The notes under the pieces are model-generated. The model saw nothing but the letters and a program-made list of their open reading frames with translations. It ran no database searches and had not been told where the DNA came from. From Pseudomonadota bacterium (GTDB lineage Bacteria > Desulfobacterota > Syntrophobacteria > Syntrophobacterales > Syntrophobacteraceae), in the NCBI GenBank assembly GCA_023416335.1, contig JAEZHY010000086.1:1-35079 (forward strand): a DNA stretch of 35,079 nt. Reading direction: 5' to 3'. This document shows, in pieces, positions 19,101 to 26,080 of this stretch (within the stretch, counting starts at the first letter, position 1; the number at the start of each line of letters is the position of its first letter). The position numbers were made by a program, and so were the translations under genes.

Positions 19101-19268
19101 AGGTCGTACAACGACGTGGACAGGTGCATCGATGTCGATGCAGCGGCATGTCAGGCTTGCGGCATGTGTGCTGCCGAATGTCAGAATAATGCGGCCGAAG
19201 TTCCGGGATGGAGCGACAAACAGTTGATGGCTGTCATTGATGCAAAGATCATGGACAACCTTCTCTAG
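16194..19268 (+). CDS. Double HdrA fusion protein (two HdrA-like modules in tandem)
   Basis: This has 1024 residues. Module 1 (about 1-450) has an FAD fold (VAGAGISGIKAAIE), HCGMCRMLP, a cluster motif CNELGECIGVCPVE that lacks the usual middle cysteine, a canonical CTRCGECVKVCP, and CMGSRNRRQKRNYC. Module 2 (about 470-1024) begins again with an HdrA N-terminal domain (VALCRCG), a second FAD fold (VVGGGIGGMQAAL) and CVGSRQEGGRRYC, and ends with two [4Fe-4S] motifs (CIRCQRCVNICP, CQACGMCAAEC). It resembles QmoA and QmoB or two HdrA chains joined. With the upstream HdrA the cluster encodes three HdrA-like flavin modules plus the GltD-like one. AGGAG lies 8 bases before the ATG, and the gene starts 10 bases after the FrhB-like gene. 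Confidence 0.87.
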   Translation: MAENKPRGTVLVAGAGISGIKAAIELAEAGYKVLLTDDSPQIGGILAKLDYQFPTDHCGMCRMLPLVGREYASQYCMRKSLFHENIEILPFTEIASVQGDAGNYKVELLKRARLVDPAVCNELGECIGVCPVEVDDEFNHGLTKRKAVYQAVPHNTPKMLLIDKQACTRCGECVKVCPTNAIDLDAKDETETREVHAVILASGVKLYNTREFEDAKSWAVSPDVVTSLAFERMISGSGAYNGEMIRRPSDGKPAKKIAWVQCMGSRNRRQKRNYCSSICCMFALKEAVLAKEKGGPDVETTIFYMDMRTFGKGFQQYRDKAVDEHGVELIRCRVQAVMLKPDGNLTMRYLDPETNEFFVKDYDLVVMSTGQVPYETHKKWADLVNVPLDSNGLIATEQHSRTRVAGKPGVFLCGSLMGLTDVSEAMSSGIAAAGEATRFLTTLGVEKTQEEEIPEPSAPQWDLPLVSVALCRCGEKPGAEGLNYDVLASELKRYPRVGDVRVIDSICKTDGEAAVVDLLGKTKCNRLLIGACQPFMYKRKLKNIARKAGFNSSLVEIFDLFGIARRGIVAGDWTLPAAVEVKADIEKLKYKPALGVSSLPITRSALVVGGGIGGMQAALSLADRGVPVHLLEKEARLGGYLGTEVEHTIDGLSPVALANDMKLKVFEHKNITVHLNCEVENTVGTLGSFESKLRSTESGETTYLHYGAAVLATGAHEGATTEYGYGTSEGVLTQSELRKGLETGDIDVGEVEDVVMVQCVGSRQEGGRRYCSRICCMEAIENALKIKEKNPDARVFILYRDVMTYGFYERYYSNARSAGIIFMNYSLDAKPEAEIVDGKPVVKFRDPVLNEDMELTADMLVLSTGVDPEESNKKLADAFNVDLTEDGFLAEADSKWRPIEFQKVGLYLAGTAHSPMPLKGVVMQAEAAAQKAYNYLSGREVHSAAVVSRVKDAMCIRCQRCVNICPYGARSYNDVDRCIDVDAAACQACGMCAAECQNNAAEVPGWSDKQLMAVIDAKIMDNLL

Positions 19269-19294
19269 TCAACTGTTAACACGAGGTGCTGATC

Positions 19295-19795
19295 ATGGAC
19301 TTAAAAGAGTCAATCAAGGAATTGTGGAAGGATATCTTGTCAACAGGTAATCTCCACCACTGCTTCAACTGCAGCACATGTGTATCGGGGTGTCCCGCTT
19401 CCCATGGTGATCCGCCGCTCCTGGTCAGAAACCTGGCCCGGAAGGTAATCCTGGGACTGGAGGAGGACCTGCTGCAGGACGATACTCCCTGGGCCTGTGT
19501 CTCCTGTTCGAGATGCGAGGAAATGTGCCCGCAGAATGTCATGCCTTTCGAGTTGATTCTTGCGATCCGGCAGTGGCAGTGCAGAAACGACGAAACCCGG
19601 GTGCCGCCTGCAATCGTGGACATCTGGAAAAGAGGATATACCCAGGCTGTTGGTGTAAACAAGGAACTCCGCGACTCGCTGGGATTGCCTGAGCTGAATA
19701 CGATAACGAAGAATCAGGAACAGCTGGAGCTGTTTCGTGAAATGCTTATGAAGACTCAGGTAGTGAGTGACAATGACTATATGTTCAGCGCATAA
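19295..19795 (+). CDS. hdrC: Heterodisulfide reductase subunit C-like ferredoxin
   Basis: This encodes 166 residues with two classical [4Fe-4S] motifs, CFNCSTCVSGCP and CVSCSRCEEMCP, in the HdrC arrangement with helical linkers. HdrC carries electrons from HdrA to the catalytic HdrB. The gene is soluble, without membrane segments, unlike the HdrC-like part of the first cluster gene, so the cluster has two different HdrC modules. I chose the ATG at 19295, preceded by CGAGG; a GTG at 19286 would add three residues. It lies 26 bases after the double HdrA gene. Confidence 0.92.
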   Translation: MDLKESIKELWKDILSTGNLHHCFNCSTCVSGCPASHGDPPLLVRNLARKVILGLEEDLLQDDTPWACVSCSRCEEMCPQNVMPFELILAIRQWQCRNDETRVPPAIVDIWKRGYTQAVGVNKELRDSLGLPELNTITKNQEQLELFREMLMKTQVVSDNDYMFSA

Positions 19796-19901
19796 GCGCA
19801 GTTCGGCCTGGTTGTTTTAGTCAACGATCACGGGTGAACCGGAAAACATTTGTCAACATTTGACTTTGAGCGGTGATTCCATACAAATAAGGACCTAAGA
19901 G

Positions 19902-20807
19902 ATGCAATTATGTTTCTTTCCGGGCTGTAATATACCTGCCGTCCGACCGGATGTGGAGCGGGCAATAAGGGCATCGATGTCTGTTCTTGGCATTGACCTG
20001 GTGGACGCTGACAACTACGTCTGCTGTCCGTCGTTCGGTGCCTTCCCGTCAGCCGATGAGGAGGCCTGGATGGCGGCAAGCGGCTGGAACCTTTCCATTG
20101 CCGAGCAAAAAGGGTGTGATTTTGTCGTACAGTGCGGCTCATGTTACAGCGTTCTACGCATGGCTCGTGAACATATGTGCCATGATCCCGAGAAGATGGC
20201 GCGCGTTAATGAGCTGCTCGAGCCGACCGGGCGCACGGTCACCGGCAAATCGAGAGTACGTCACATCTCTGAGGTCCTGTTCAGGGAGATAGGCCCCGAG
20301 AAAATTGCCGCGAACCTCAAGAAGTCCCTGAAGGGGCTCCATTGTGTCGTGCAATATCCCTGTCACACTTTGTTCCCAAGCGAGATCGTGGGGTTCGAGG
20401 ATTCTCCGAGAGAGCCCAAGGGTATGCGCACATTAGCCGGGGCTCTGGGGGCGACAGTGGATACGTACAGCCGTGAACTGCAATGTTGCGGGGGCGCTGG
20501 AGGATTTATGAAAAGCACTCCGGAGCAGGCAATCGAGTTCACGAAGACGAAGTTGGATGCAATACTCGAAGAAACCCAGGCCGATTTTATTGCAGTCTCA
20601 TGCGGTACCTGCCTGATGCATCTGGAAAGGGTCCAGAACACCCTGAACGATCGGATCGGCGAAAAGAAGTACAAGCTGCCGGTCTTCGATTACAACCAGT
20701 TGCTTGCTCTGTGCCTGGGATTCGATCCGAAACAGGTTTCATCTATATGCAACGTTCCCAGGGACTCCGTTTTGAATCGCCTGGTTCCGGTTGATTCGAA
20801 TGCTTAA
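19902..20807 (+). CDS. hdrB: Heterodisulfide reductase subunit B-like catalytic subunit
   Basis: This has 301 residues with two complete CCG domains: FFPGC, VCCPS and CGSC in the first, and YPCH, QCCGGAGG and SCGTC in the second. In methanogen HdrB these bind two non-cubane [4Fe-4S] clusters that cleave the CoM-S-S-CoB heterodisulfide. Bacteria lack those coenzymes, so another disulfide must be used; the double DsrC protein encoded next is a candidate (inference). It follows hdrC after 106 bases, a wider gap than elsewhere in the cluster. AAGGA precedes the ATG. All ligand cysteines appear conserved. Confidence 0.92.
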   Translation: MQLCFFPGCNIPAVRPDVERAIRASMSVLGIDLVDADNYVCCPSFGAFPSADEEAWMAASGWNLSIAEQKGCDFVVQCGSCYSVLRMAREHMCHDPEKMARVNELLEPTGRTVTGKSRVRHISEVLFREIGPEKIAANLKKSLKGLHCVVQYPCHTLFPSEIVGFEDSPREPKGMRTLAGALGATVDTYSRELQCCGGAGGFMKSTPEQAIEFTKTKLDAILEETQADFIAVSCGTCLMHLERVQNTLNDRIGEKKYKLPVFDYNQLLALCLGFDPKQVSSICNVPRDSVLNRLVPVDSNA

Positions 20808-21168
20808 GGCCCCCGGTTCGGTTGCGGCGGACTATAAAAACCCAGATTTGAAGGGGGGTGAGGCAATCCGGTTATAGAAAATTGTTTATTAGCTGTATCC
20901 GGATGTTACCACAAACAGAATACTTGGAACCAAATCAAAACGAAATGTAAATAAGTCGTAACTCTATAATTGACCTGTTGATTAGCACTTCACATGTAGA
21001 ATAAGTTCACACTCAAGGGAGCAGTCAAAATCCCTTGACTTACAAGACACTACTATACTATAGTGGTATAATAGTGATAAATGTAAATCAAGGAAGCAAC
21101 CCCCTGCCTGCTTAGAAACTCGGCCGCACCTTGTGAAACGTTACTGTTGAACACTGTAGGAGGCGATC
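20808..21168. other. AT-rich intergenic region between hdrB and the double DsrC gene
   Basis: No gene is seen. The composition is clearly more AT-rich than the surrounding genes. The region ends in a recognisable promoter and a strong AGGAGG ribosome site, suggesting that the downstream gene is transcribed separately. No strong T-tailed hairpin for the hdr operon was recognised after 20807. Confidence 0.6.
21035..21072 (+). promoter_or_regulatory. Sigma-70-type promoter with overlapping dyad, upstream of double DsrC gene
   Basis: TTGACT (21035-21040) is followed after 18 bases by TATAGT (21059-21064), with a further TATAAT at 21067-21072. The -10 area includes the palindrome ACTATAGT and the repeat-like sequence CTATACTATAGTGGTATAAT, which could be an operator. 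It lies about 100 bases before the start codon, leaving a moderate leader. Confidence 0.5.
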
Positions 21169-21864
21169 ATGCAGACACTGGAAACAAAAAACAAAGTATA
21201 CCCCCTCGATGACGATGGCTTCCTGATCAATCCGGAGCAATGGGACAGGGACTTTGCCGAGGCGATGGCTCCCTCGTTGGGAATACCCAGTCTCACTCCT
21301 TCTCACTGGAACGTACTGAACTTCATTCGTTCAACTTATCTTCAAACCGATTCAGTTCCGATAGTGCATAAAACCTGCAAGACCCACAATCTGAAAATAA
21401 AGCAACTGGAGAGGCTTTTCCCATCCGGTTACCAGCGCGGAGCGTGCAGACTCGCCGGAGTGCCGTCGCTCCACGAGGGCGTGTGCTCGCGTCCTGAGGC
21501 AAAGGCCCAGGGTCCGATCGGACGAATCCCGGTGCAGCAGCGTATTTACAGGGTAAACGTACAGGGTTTCCTGGTCGATCCCGGCGAATGGGACGAAGAG
21601 TTTGCCGCATGCAAAGCTCATGAGCTGCAAGTACCCGGGCACCTTAGTGAAAAGCACTGGCAAATACTCAGGTATCTTCGCTCGGAATATGACAAAACCG
21701 GCGAAATCCCCACCATCTACAGAACATGCGAGTCGACGGGGATCGATATCGACGATCTCGCGGACCTTTTCCCCACCGGCTACCACCGCGGTGCAGCAAA
21801 AATAGCCGGACTGCACGATGGGAAAGCGCCGGAGCAGGCAACGATCGCGGCAGGCAGGCATTAG
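21169..21864 (+). CDS. Tandem double DsrC/TusE-family protein
   Basis: This 231-residue protein is two DsrC/TusE domains joined by a short linker. Domain 1 (about 10-106) has DDDGFLINPEQWD, LTPSHWNVLNFIR and LFPSGYQRGACRLAGVP, with C93 where DsrC has its first redox cysteine (CysB) and C106 in GVC as a possible CysA. The spacing is 13 residues against the usual 11. Domain 2 (about 127-218) repeats the pattern (VQGFLVDPGEWDEEF, LSEKHWQILRYLR, LFPTGYHRGAAKIAGL) but has alanine at the CysB position and no C-terminal cysteine. DsrC proteins are sulfur carriers whose disulfide or trisulfide is a redox partner of membrane Hdr-like enzymes such as DsrMKJOP. An AGGAGG site lies before the ATG. Its position after hdrB suggests partnership (inference). 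Confidence 0.85.
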   Translation: MQTLETKNKVYPLDDDGFLINPEQWDRDFAEAMAPSLGIPSLTPSHWNVLNFIRSTYLQTDSVPIVHKTCKTHNLKIKQLERLFPSGYQRGACRLAGVPSLHEGVCSRPEAKAQGPIGRIPVQQRIYRVNVQGFLVDPGEWDEEFAACKAHELQVPGHLSEKHWQILRYLRSEYDKTGEIPTIYRTCESTGIDIDDLADLFPTGYHRGAAKIAGLHDGKAPEQATIAAGRH

Positions 21865-21959
21865 CGGATTTACCTCGGATTGACCTCGCTTTTCAATCCG
21901 CGGAAGTAAAGCAGATATCCGCCTGAATGATGCCGGGCGATTTATCGGAATGAAAATGA

Positions 21960-22017
21960 GGGCGGGTTCAATTTGCGCGGTCCCTGAGGTCTGCGCAAAG
22001 GGGCCCGCCCTTTCAGT
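21960..22017 (+). terminator. Stem-loop terminator after the double DsrC gene
   Basis: GGGCGGG (21960-21966) pairs with CCCGCCC (22004-22010), and inside it TTTGCGC (21972-21978) pairs with GCGCAAA (21993-21999). The stem is followed by TTTCAGTTT. This is a long two-part hairpin with a weak T-rich tail, consistent with intrinsic termination. With the promoter upstream it makes the DsrC gene a one-gene unit. Confidence 0.6.
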
Positions 22018-22263
22018 TTGAGCGAACGCGAAGGGTTCATTCAGCTTTCGCCTACTTGGCATTGATTGCCATCTTTCATCCACTGAGATTTCCTGCCTCA
22101 TCCCACCGTAAAAAACATTGACAATGTCTTAACGCCCTGTAACCTGTAATCTTTATCACCTGTCATCATATGTCGGACGTTTGCCTCAGCCATAAATAGT
22201 CTGTTTACTCCGTCTTCTGGATTCATAAGTAGCACCACATTCCCGGAAGCTGTTCGATATAGG

Positions 22264-24165
22264 ATGAAACTGCGCTCTTGTTTGGAGCAATTAAAAGGGG
22301 AACGACGGCGGGGTGGAAGGATGGGTGCAGGTCCATCGTCCCCAACGACTGTCCTCTTGGATAAGGTCCATCGGATTTACTGTAACAGGGTCGTCTTTGA
22401 CCTGAATAAGATTCCGGAAAGGGAGAATTTGGAAGGATCGGCACAGGCTAAAGACACTATCCAAAGGCCGGCTAATCTCACTTATGCAGTGAATGAAAGC
22501 GTCCCACCGGCTACACTGGCCATTCTCGCCCTGGAGCACGTGGCCCTTTTGATAGCGAGTCTAACCGCAACCATATTTTTTGCCCAGGCGATCGGGGCCG
22601 GCCCGTCCCTGGCTGAGGCTCTCGTCAATGTAGGTCTCATAGCCGGCGGGGTGGCCTGCATCCTGCAAGCTTTTCCGAAATGGGGCGTCGGTTCCGGGTA
22701 TTTTTGCCTCCACACGAGTTCATTTGTCTATATTCCGGCGTCGGTCATCGCAGCAGGAGCCGGAGGCCTGCCTCTCGTTTACGGGATGACTGTCCTGGCC
22801 GGACTTACCGAAGCGGCTCTGTCACGAGTTGTGACTCGTCTGAGACACCTGTTTCCTCCCGAGGTCTCCGGCGTTGTCGTCGCTACGGTGGGAATTGCAC
22901 TCGCCCCCTACGCGATCAAATCGCTCGTGGGGATCAGCCGGGAGCATTTTACGCCTGATGGTTATTCAATCGCAGCCGGGCTCATCACGCTGGGCATAAT
23001 CGTGGGCTTTAACGTATGGTCCAGTGGCGTCCTGAGACTCTATTCCATTCTCATAGGGATCGCTGCCGGCTATCTCTTCTCATTTTTCATGGGAATAATA
23101 CCGCCCGAGCATCTGGACAGGATCGCCCGGCTCCCTTTCATTGCGCTGCCCCACCTGGAGCACCCGGGGTTCTCATTCGATCCGGGATTCATCCTGCCGT
23201 TCGTTCTTGCCGCAATCTGCGCGGCGCTCAAACTCACCGGCGATATCACAAGCTGTCAGAAGATCAACGACGCGGAGTGGAAGAGAGTCGATATGAAATC
23301 CGTTGGAGGATCTTTTGTCGCAGACGGTCTAGGCACGTTCATGGCCGGGCTGTTGGGCGGAACCGGACTTGCCTCCTCCTCGTCCAACATCGGGATGTCC
23401 TATGCCACCGGAGCCACCAGCAGATACATCGGCTACGCTACCGGCCTGATATTTATATTGCTTGCGTTTATGCCGAAGGCCGCATCGCTGCTCACTCTCA
23501 TGCCCAGGCCCGTAGTCGGCGCGATCACCATGTACGCCGCCTGTTTCATGATCGTGACCGGCTGGAGCATCGTGATGACGCGCATGCTCGATGCCAGAAA
23601 AACATTTGTGACCGGTTTCGCTCTGATCTTGGCGATCAGCGTGGAGACGGTCCCCGAGCTTTATTCGGGAATTCCTCCCGCCCTGAAGCCTGTCTTCGGA
23701 TCGTCGCTTGCCTTGGCGACGGTGACGGCCATTTCTCTCAACCTGCTGTTCCGGATTGGAATATCATCGAGGTTGGCATTGGAACTTGATGCAAATGGTA
23801 TGCACCAAACAGAGATTTACGATTTTTTTGAGAAAGCGGGGGAGAGCTGGGGCGCCCGCAGAGAGGTCGTCCATAAAGCGATGGCAGCAATGAGCGAGCT
23901 TTACCAATCGATTGTCGCACTCGGTCTGACGGAAAGGCAAATTTCGCTCGTTGCATGCTTCGATGAGTTCAACATCACCCTTGATGTGCGGTACGAAGGT
24001 CGGGAAATCCAGTTTTGCTGCACGCGCCCCACGGCGGATGAGATAGTCGATGATGAGGACGCGCTGGTAAAGCTCTCAGGTTTTCTGATCAAGCAGTTTG
24101 CCGATTCGATAAAATCGGAAGCAGTCAACGGGCGGTGCAGGGTGCTGCTGCAGTTCGTGCATTGA
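22264..24165 (+). CDS. NCS2-family xanthine/uracil permease with soluble C-terminal extension
   Basis: A nucleobase:cation symporter-2 core of many hydrophobic helices begins near residue 75 (ALEHVALLIASL). It includes the helix-10 region GDITSCQ and FVADGLGTFMAGLLGGTG, then the signature SNIGMSYATGATSR near 374. The family usually has Q, E or P before the Asn; here it is Ser, so specificity cannot be predicted. After the last helix (about 500) a hydrophilic domain of about 130 residues follows (VHKAMAAMSELYQSI, FDEFNITLDVRYEG), unusual for NCS2 and reminiscent of degraded HATPase/anti-sigma folds, though I cannot assign it. The start is uncertain: the ATG at 22264 has a weak ribosome site, and about 70 residues precede the first helix. 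No purine riboswitch was recognised upstream. Confidence 0.8.
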   Translation: MKLRSCLEQLKGERRRGGRMGAGPSSPTTVLLDKVHRIYCNRVVFDLNKIPERENLEGSAQAKDTIQRPANLTYAVNESVPPATLAILALEHVALLIASLTATIFFAQAIGAGPSLAEALVNVGLIAGGVACILQAFPKWGVGSGYFCLHTSSFVYIPASVIAAGAGGLPLVYGMTVLAGLTEAALSRVVTRLRHLFPPEVSGVVVATVGIALAPYAIKSLVGISREHFTPDGYSIAAGLITLGIIVGFNVWSSGVLRLYSILIGIAAGYLFSFFMGIIPPEHLDRIARLPFIALPHLEHPGFSFDPGFILPFVLAAICAALKLTGDITSCQKINDAEWKRVDMKSVGGSFVADGLGTFMAGLLGGTGLASSSSNIGMSYATGATSRYIGYATGLIFILLAFMPKAASLLTLMPRPVVGAITMYAACFMIVTGWSIVMTRMLDARKTFVTGFALILAISVETVPELYSGIPPALKPVFGSSLALATVTAISLNLLFRIGISSRLALELDANGMHQTEIYDFFEKAGESWGARREVVHKAMAAMSELYQSIVALGLTERQISLVACFDEFNITLDVRYEGREIQFCCTRPTADEIVDDEDALVKLSGFLIKQFADSIKSEAVNGRCRVLLQFVH

Positions 24166-24642
24166 TGATCACCGAAGAAAGGACAACGGTTACGAATCCG
24201 CTGGTTTCCAAGCTTTCGGGGGCTGTTGCCCAAACCATTGCGGCAGCCCCGAATGGTTCGCAGAACCCAACCTCGTCATTCCGACCCTTCTCTTCGATCA
24301 GGACAAGTTCACATCGGAATCCAGGCTTTGAGGCAGATTAATTGTGAATTCAAGGCCTTAAAAACTCTGGATCCCGGCTTAAAAGCACTGCCGGGATGAC
24401 GGAATTTGGGGGGCAGGTGAAAAATGTCAAGAAACGAGGTCTATCTCCATTTGGGCAACAGCCCCCTCGGCCCGGGAACACCGTCCCGACAGGCCGGGTG
24501 GGTTCGGATTCGTGCTCTCTCGCCTGCCGGCGCCCCTTCCTTTTGACCTATTGCGCTTACGCGCCCGGATAACGAAATCCGTGCCACCATTTTTATAGTG
24601 CCTGTACATCCAAGTCTTACCTGTGCTACCAATTTCATTCTT
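24166..24642. other. Convergent gene-free region with nested inverted repeats
   Basis: This lies between the permease gene and the converging dehydrogenase gene. It contains a mirror-symmetric repeat (24218-24466). The first arm can also fold locally, GGGGCTG (24219-24225) pairing with CAGCCCC (24244-24250), and may terminate the permease transcript, although there is no T-run. The remaining 24467-24642 shows nothing recognisable. Confidence 0.6.
24218..24466. repeat. Mirror-symmetric composite repeat with perfect 17-bp terminal inverted repeats
   Basis: The outer arms, GGGGGCTGTTGCCCAAA (24218-24234) and its exact reverse complement (24450-24466), lie 215 bases apart. Inside are two further imperfect pairs in the same symmetry: CGTCATTCCG (24274-24283) with CGGGATGACG (24392-24401), and CGGAATCCAG (24315-24324) with CTGGATCCCG (24367-24376). 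GTCATTCCG...GGAATCCAG motifs are common dispersed repeats in bacterial genomes. The nested symmetry suggests a composite repeat or a non-autonomous element. Confidence 0.65.
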
Positions 24643-25752
24643 CTAGTCCGCCGCCCATTCCACAACGCTCTTTATTCCATCCGTCGGATGTTCCGTCAGC
24701 GCCTTTTGGAAGTCCGCGTGTCCGTAGCGGTTGGTGATCAACTTTTCTACATGACCGGGCCAGCGCAAATGCGCCGTCATGAGATCATCCGCCGCCATTT
24801 GGAAATGCCCGCGAGATGCATTGACGCTTCCAGCCAGGATCTGGTTTTTTAATACGAGAGTGCGGACCAGTTCGGCTCCGTCGAGTTTGAGTGGTTTCTC
24901 TCCGCCCGGGATTCCTGTGACCATATAGATCCCATTAGTACCGAGCGCTTCGAGGAGATTTAGTTCGAGATAAGCGTTGCCGGTTGCGTCGAAAATGAAG
25001 TCCATCGGCTCGACCTTATCTTCCAGTTCCGTCGGGGGGATTTCTTTCCCGTTTATATATTGACCGCCGATAACAGAGAGCCACTTCGGTCTTGCCGAAT
25101 CGGGCGGAACGATGTCCAGCCCGTAGACTTTGGCGCCGTGCAGGAGAAGGGCGAGGGCAGCAAGAAGTCCGACCGGCCCCAGGCCGGCAACGAGAGTATT
25201 GCGGCCGACGAGCCAGTCCGGAGTTGCCGCAGCCGCGGGCAGGCGGGCAAACTGGATGCGCACGGCTTCGTGAATTGCTTTTTCAGCAATTGTGAGTGGT
25301 TCCGTGAGAACGCCGATGGATGATATTTTTTCGGGGATTCGGATGACATACTGTTCTTTGTCTACGACGTATTCTGTCTGGTATCCGTCCATGCCCCATA
25401 TCCCGCGCTCACGATACCTGCCCGTCAGACACATGTCGGAGCGATTCATGAGGCAGGGCAGACACTCGCCGCAGCCCCGGCGCACGGTGAATACGGCGTA
25501 GTCTCCTACCCTGACTCGGGTCACGGCCTTCCCGACTTCAACAACCCGCCCCATCATCTCGTGACCTATCACGAGTTGGTCGTGCCCCTCCGGTGCCTTT
25601 GCCCGGCCACCCTGTGCTTCCTCACGGTCGGTTCCGCAGATTCCCACCCTGAGCACCTGCATCTTTATCTCATCCGGTCCTGTTATCTGCGGTTCGTCTC
25701 GGTCGATGAGGCGAAGGTCTTTTGTGCCCGGCACGAGTGCGATAGCTTTCAT
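24643..25752 (-). CDS. Zinc-dependent glucose 1-dehydrogenase-like enzyme (medium-chain dehydrogenase)
   Basis: This has 369 residues. The catalytic zinc region is visible (GICGTD with C39, and GHE with H64/E65), and the structural zinc lobe has C94, C97, C100 and C108. A Rossmann motif, GLGPVGLLAALALLL, binds NAD(P). The TEPLTIAEKAIHE stretch is typical of the archaeal-type glucose/galactose dehydrogenase group, which oxidises aldoses to lactones. The exact sugar or polyol substrate is not certain. I chose the ATG at 25752, preceded by AAGGAAAG; a longer frame to 25857 runs into a repeat and looks spurious. It stands alone, with repeats on both sides. Confidence 0.82.
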   Translation of the reverse strand: MKAIALVPGTKDLRLIDRDEPQITGPDEIKMQVLRVGICGTDREEAQGGRAKAPEGHDQLVIGHEMMGRVVEVGKAVTRVRVGDYAVFTVRRGCGECLPCLMNRSDMCLTGRYRERGIWGMDGYQTEYVVDKEQYVIRIPEKISSIGVLTEPLTIAEKAIHEAVRIQFARLPAAAATPDWLVGRNTLVAGLGPVGLLAALALLLHGAKVYGLDIVPPDSARPKWLSVIGGQYINGKEIPPTELEDKVEPMDFIFDATGNAYLELNLLEALGTNGIYMVTGIPGGEKPLKLDGAELVRTLVLKNQILAGSVNASRGHFQMAADDLMTAHLRWPGHVEKLITNRYGHADFQKALTEHPTDGIKSVVEWAAD

Positions 25753-25821
25753 TTTCTTTCCTTCCGATGTGCAGCGGCAGGCGTAAAAAGCGTCCCCGCC
25801 GGGAACAGCCAGAATCACCGG

Positions 25822-25850
25822 GAAGGGTGGGTACAAAATGCCCACCCTTC
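25822..25850. repeat. Perfect 10-bp stem hairpin
   Basis: GAAGGGTGGG and CCCACCCTTC are exact reverse complements around a 9-base loop, TACAAAATG. It lies in an intergenic region beside another member of the GGTGGGCACC repeat family and may belong to the same compound repeat. No T-run follows on either strand, so a terminator role is not favoured. Confidence 0.7.
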
Positions 25851-25883
25851 GTCCCATCGCGGGACCGGCCTATCGGAGTTGCC

Positions 25884-25921
25884 GGACGGTGGGCACCGAA
25901 AAGACGCGGTGGCCACCCTAG
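25884..25921. repeat. Second copy of the GGACGGTGGGCACC repeat
   Basis: GGACGGTGGGCACCGAAAA at 25884 matches the hairpin repeat at 1693-1731 apart from small indels. Both copies end with CACCCTA, and both are preceded by an ATCGG...CCGG or GGCTGG stretch. The second arm here (GCGGTGGCCACCC) has diverged, so the stem is imperfect. Confidence 0.65.
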
Positions 25922-26080
25922 GCGGCTCCGCTGTTCTTTGAATGTCGGAGATCGACGTCCTCTTTTGAAGATAATGCAGTCTGGTGCGGTCGGGGATTTG
26001 TGAGCGGACGCGACCGCAGGAGATAACGAGACGGATATGTAGTTCGGGTTTTGCTTCGGTGAAGGGGAAGAGGCGTGGAA

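Larger units (their letters stand above)
25753..26080. other. Gene-free region with two palindromic repeats
   Basis: No gene is seen between the dehydrogenase and engB. A perfect hairpin has arms GAAGGGTGGG (25822-25831) and CCCACCCTTC (25841-25850). A copy of the GGACGGTGGGCACC repeat follows at 25884-25921. The rest shows no recognisable signal. Confidence 0.6.

Noticed and set aside
19860..19887. Internal promoter in the 106-bp hdrC-hdrB gap
   Set aside because: TTGACT and TACAAA are 16 bases apart but would start transcription almost at the ribosome site of hdrB; too weak to call.
8909..20807. CRISPR, phage or toxin-antitoxin system as the novel system in this window
   Set aside because: No repeat-spacer array, phage structural gene or small paired antitoxin-like frame was seen; the distinctive content is redox metabolism.
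22118..22150. Promoter with TTGACA before the NCS2 permease
   Set aside because: The -35 is perfect, but possible -10 boxes (TGTAAC, TGTAAT) lie at 14 or 21 bases, outside the usual spacing, so it is not listed.
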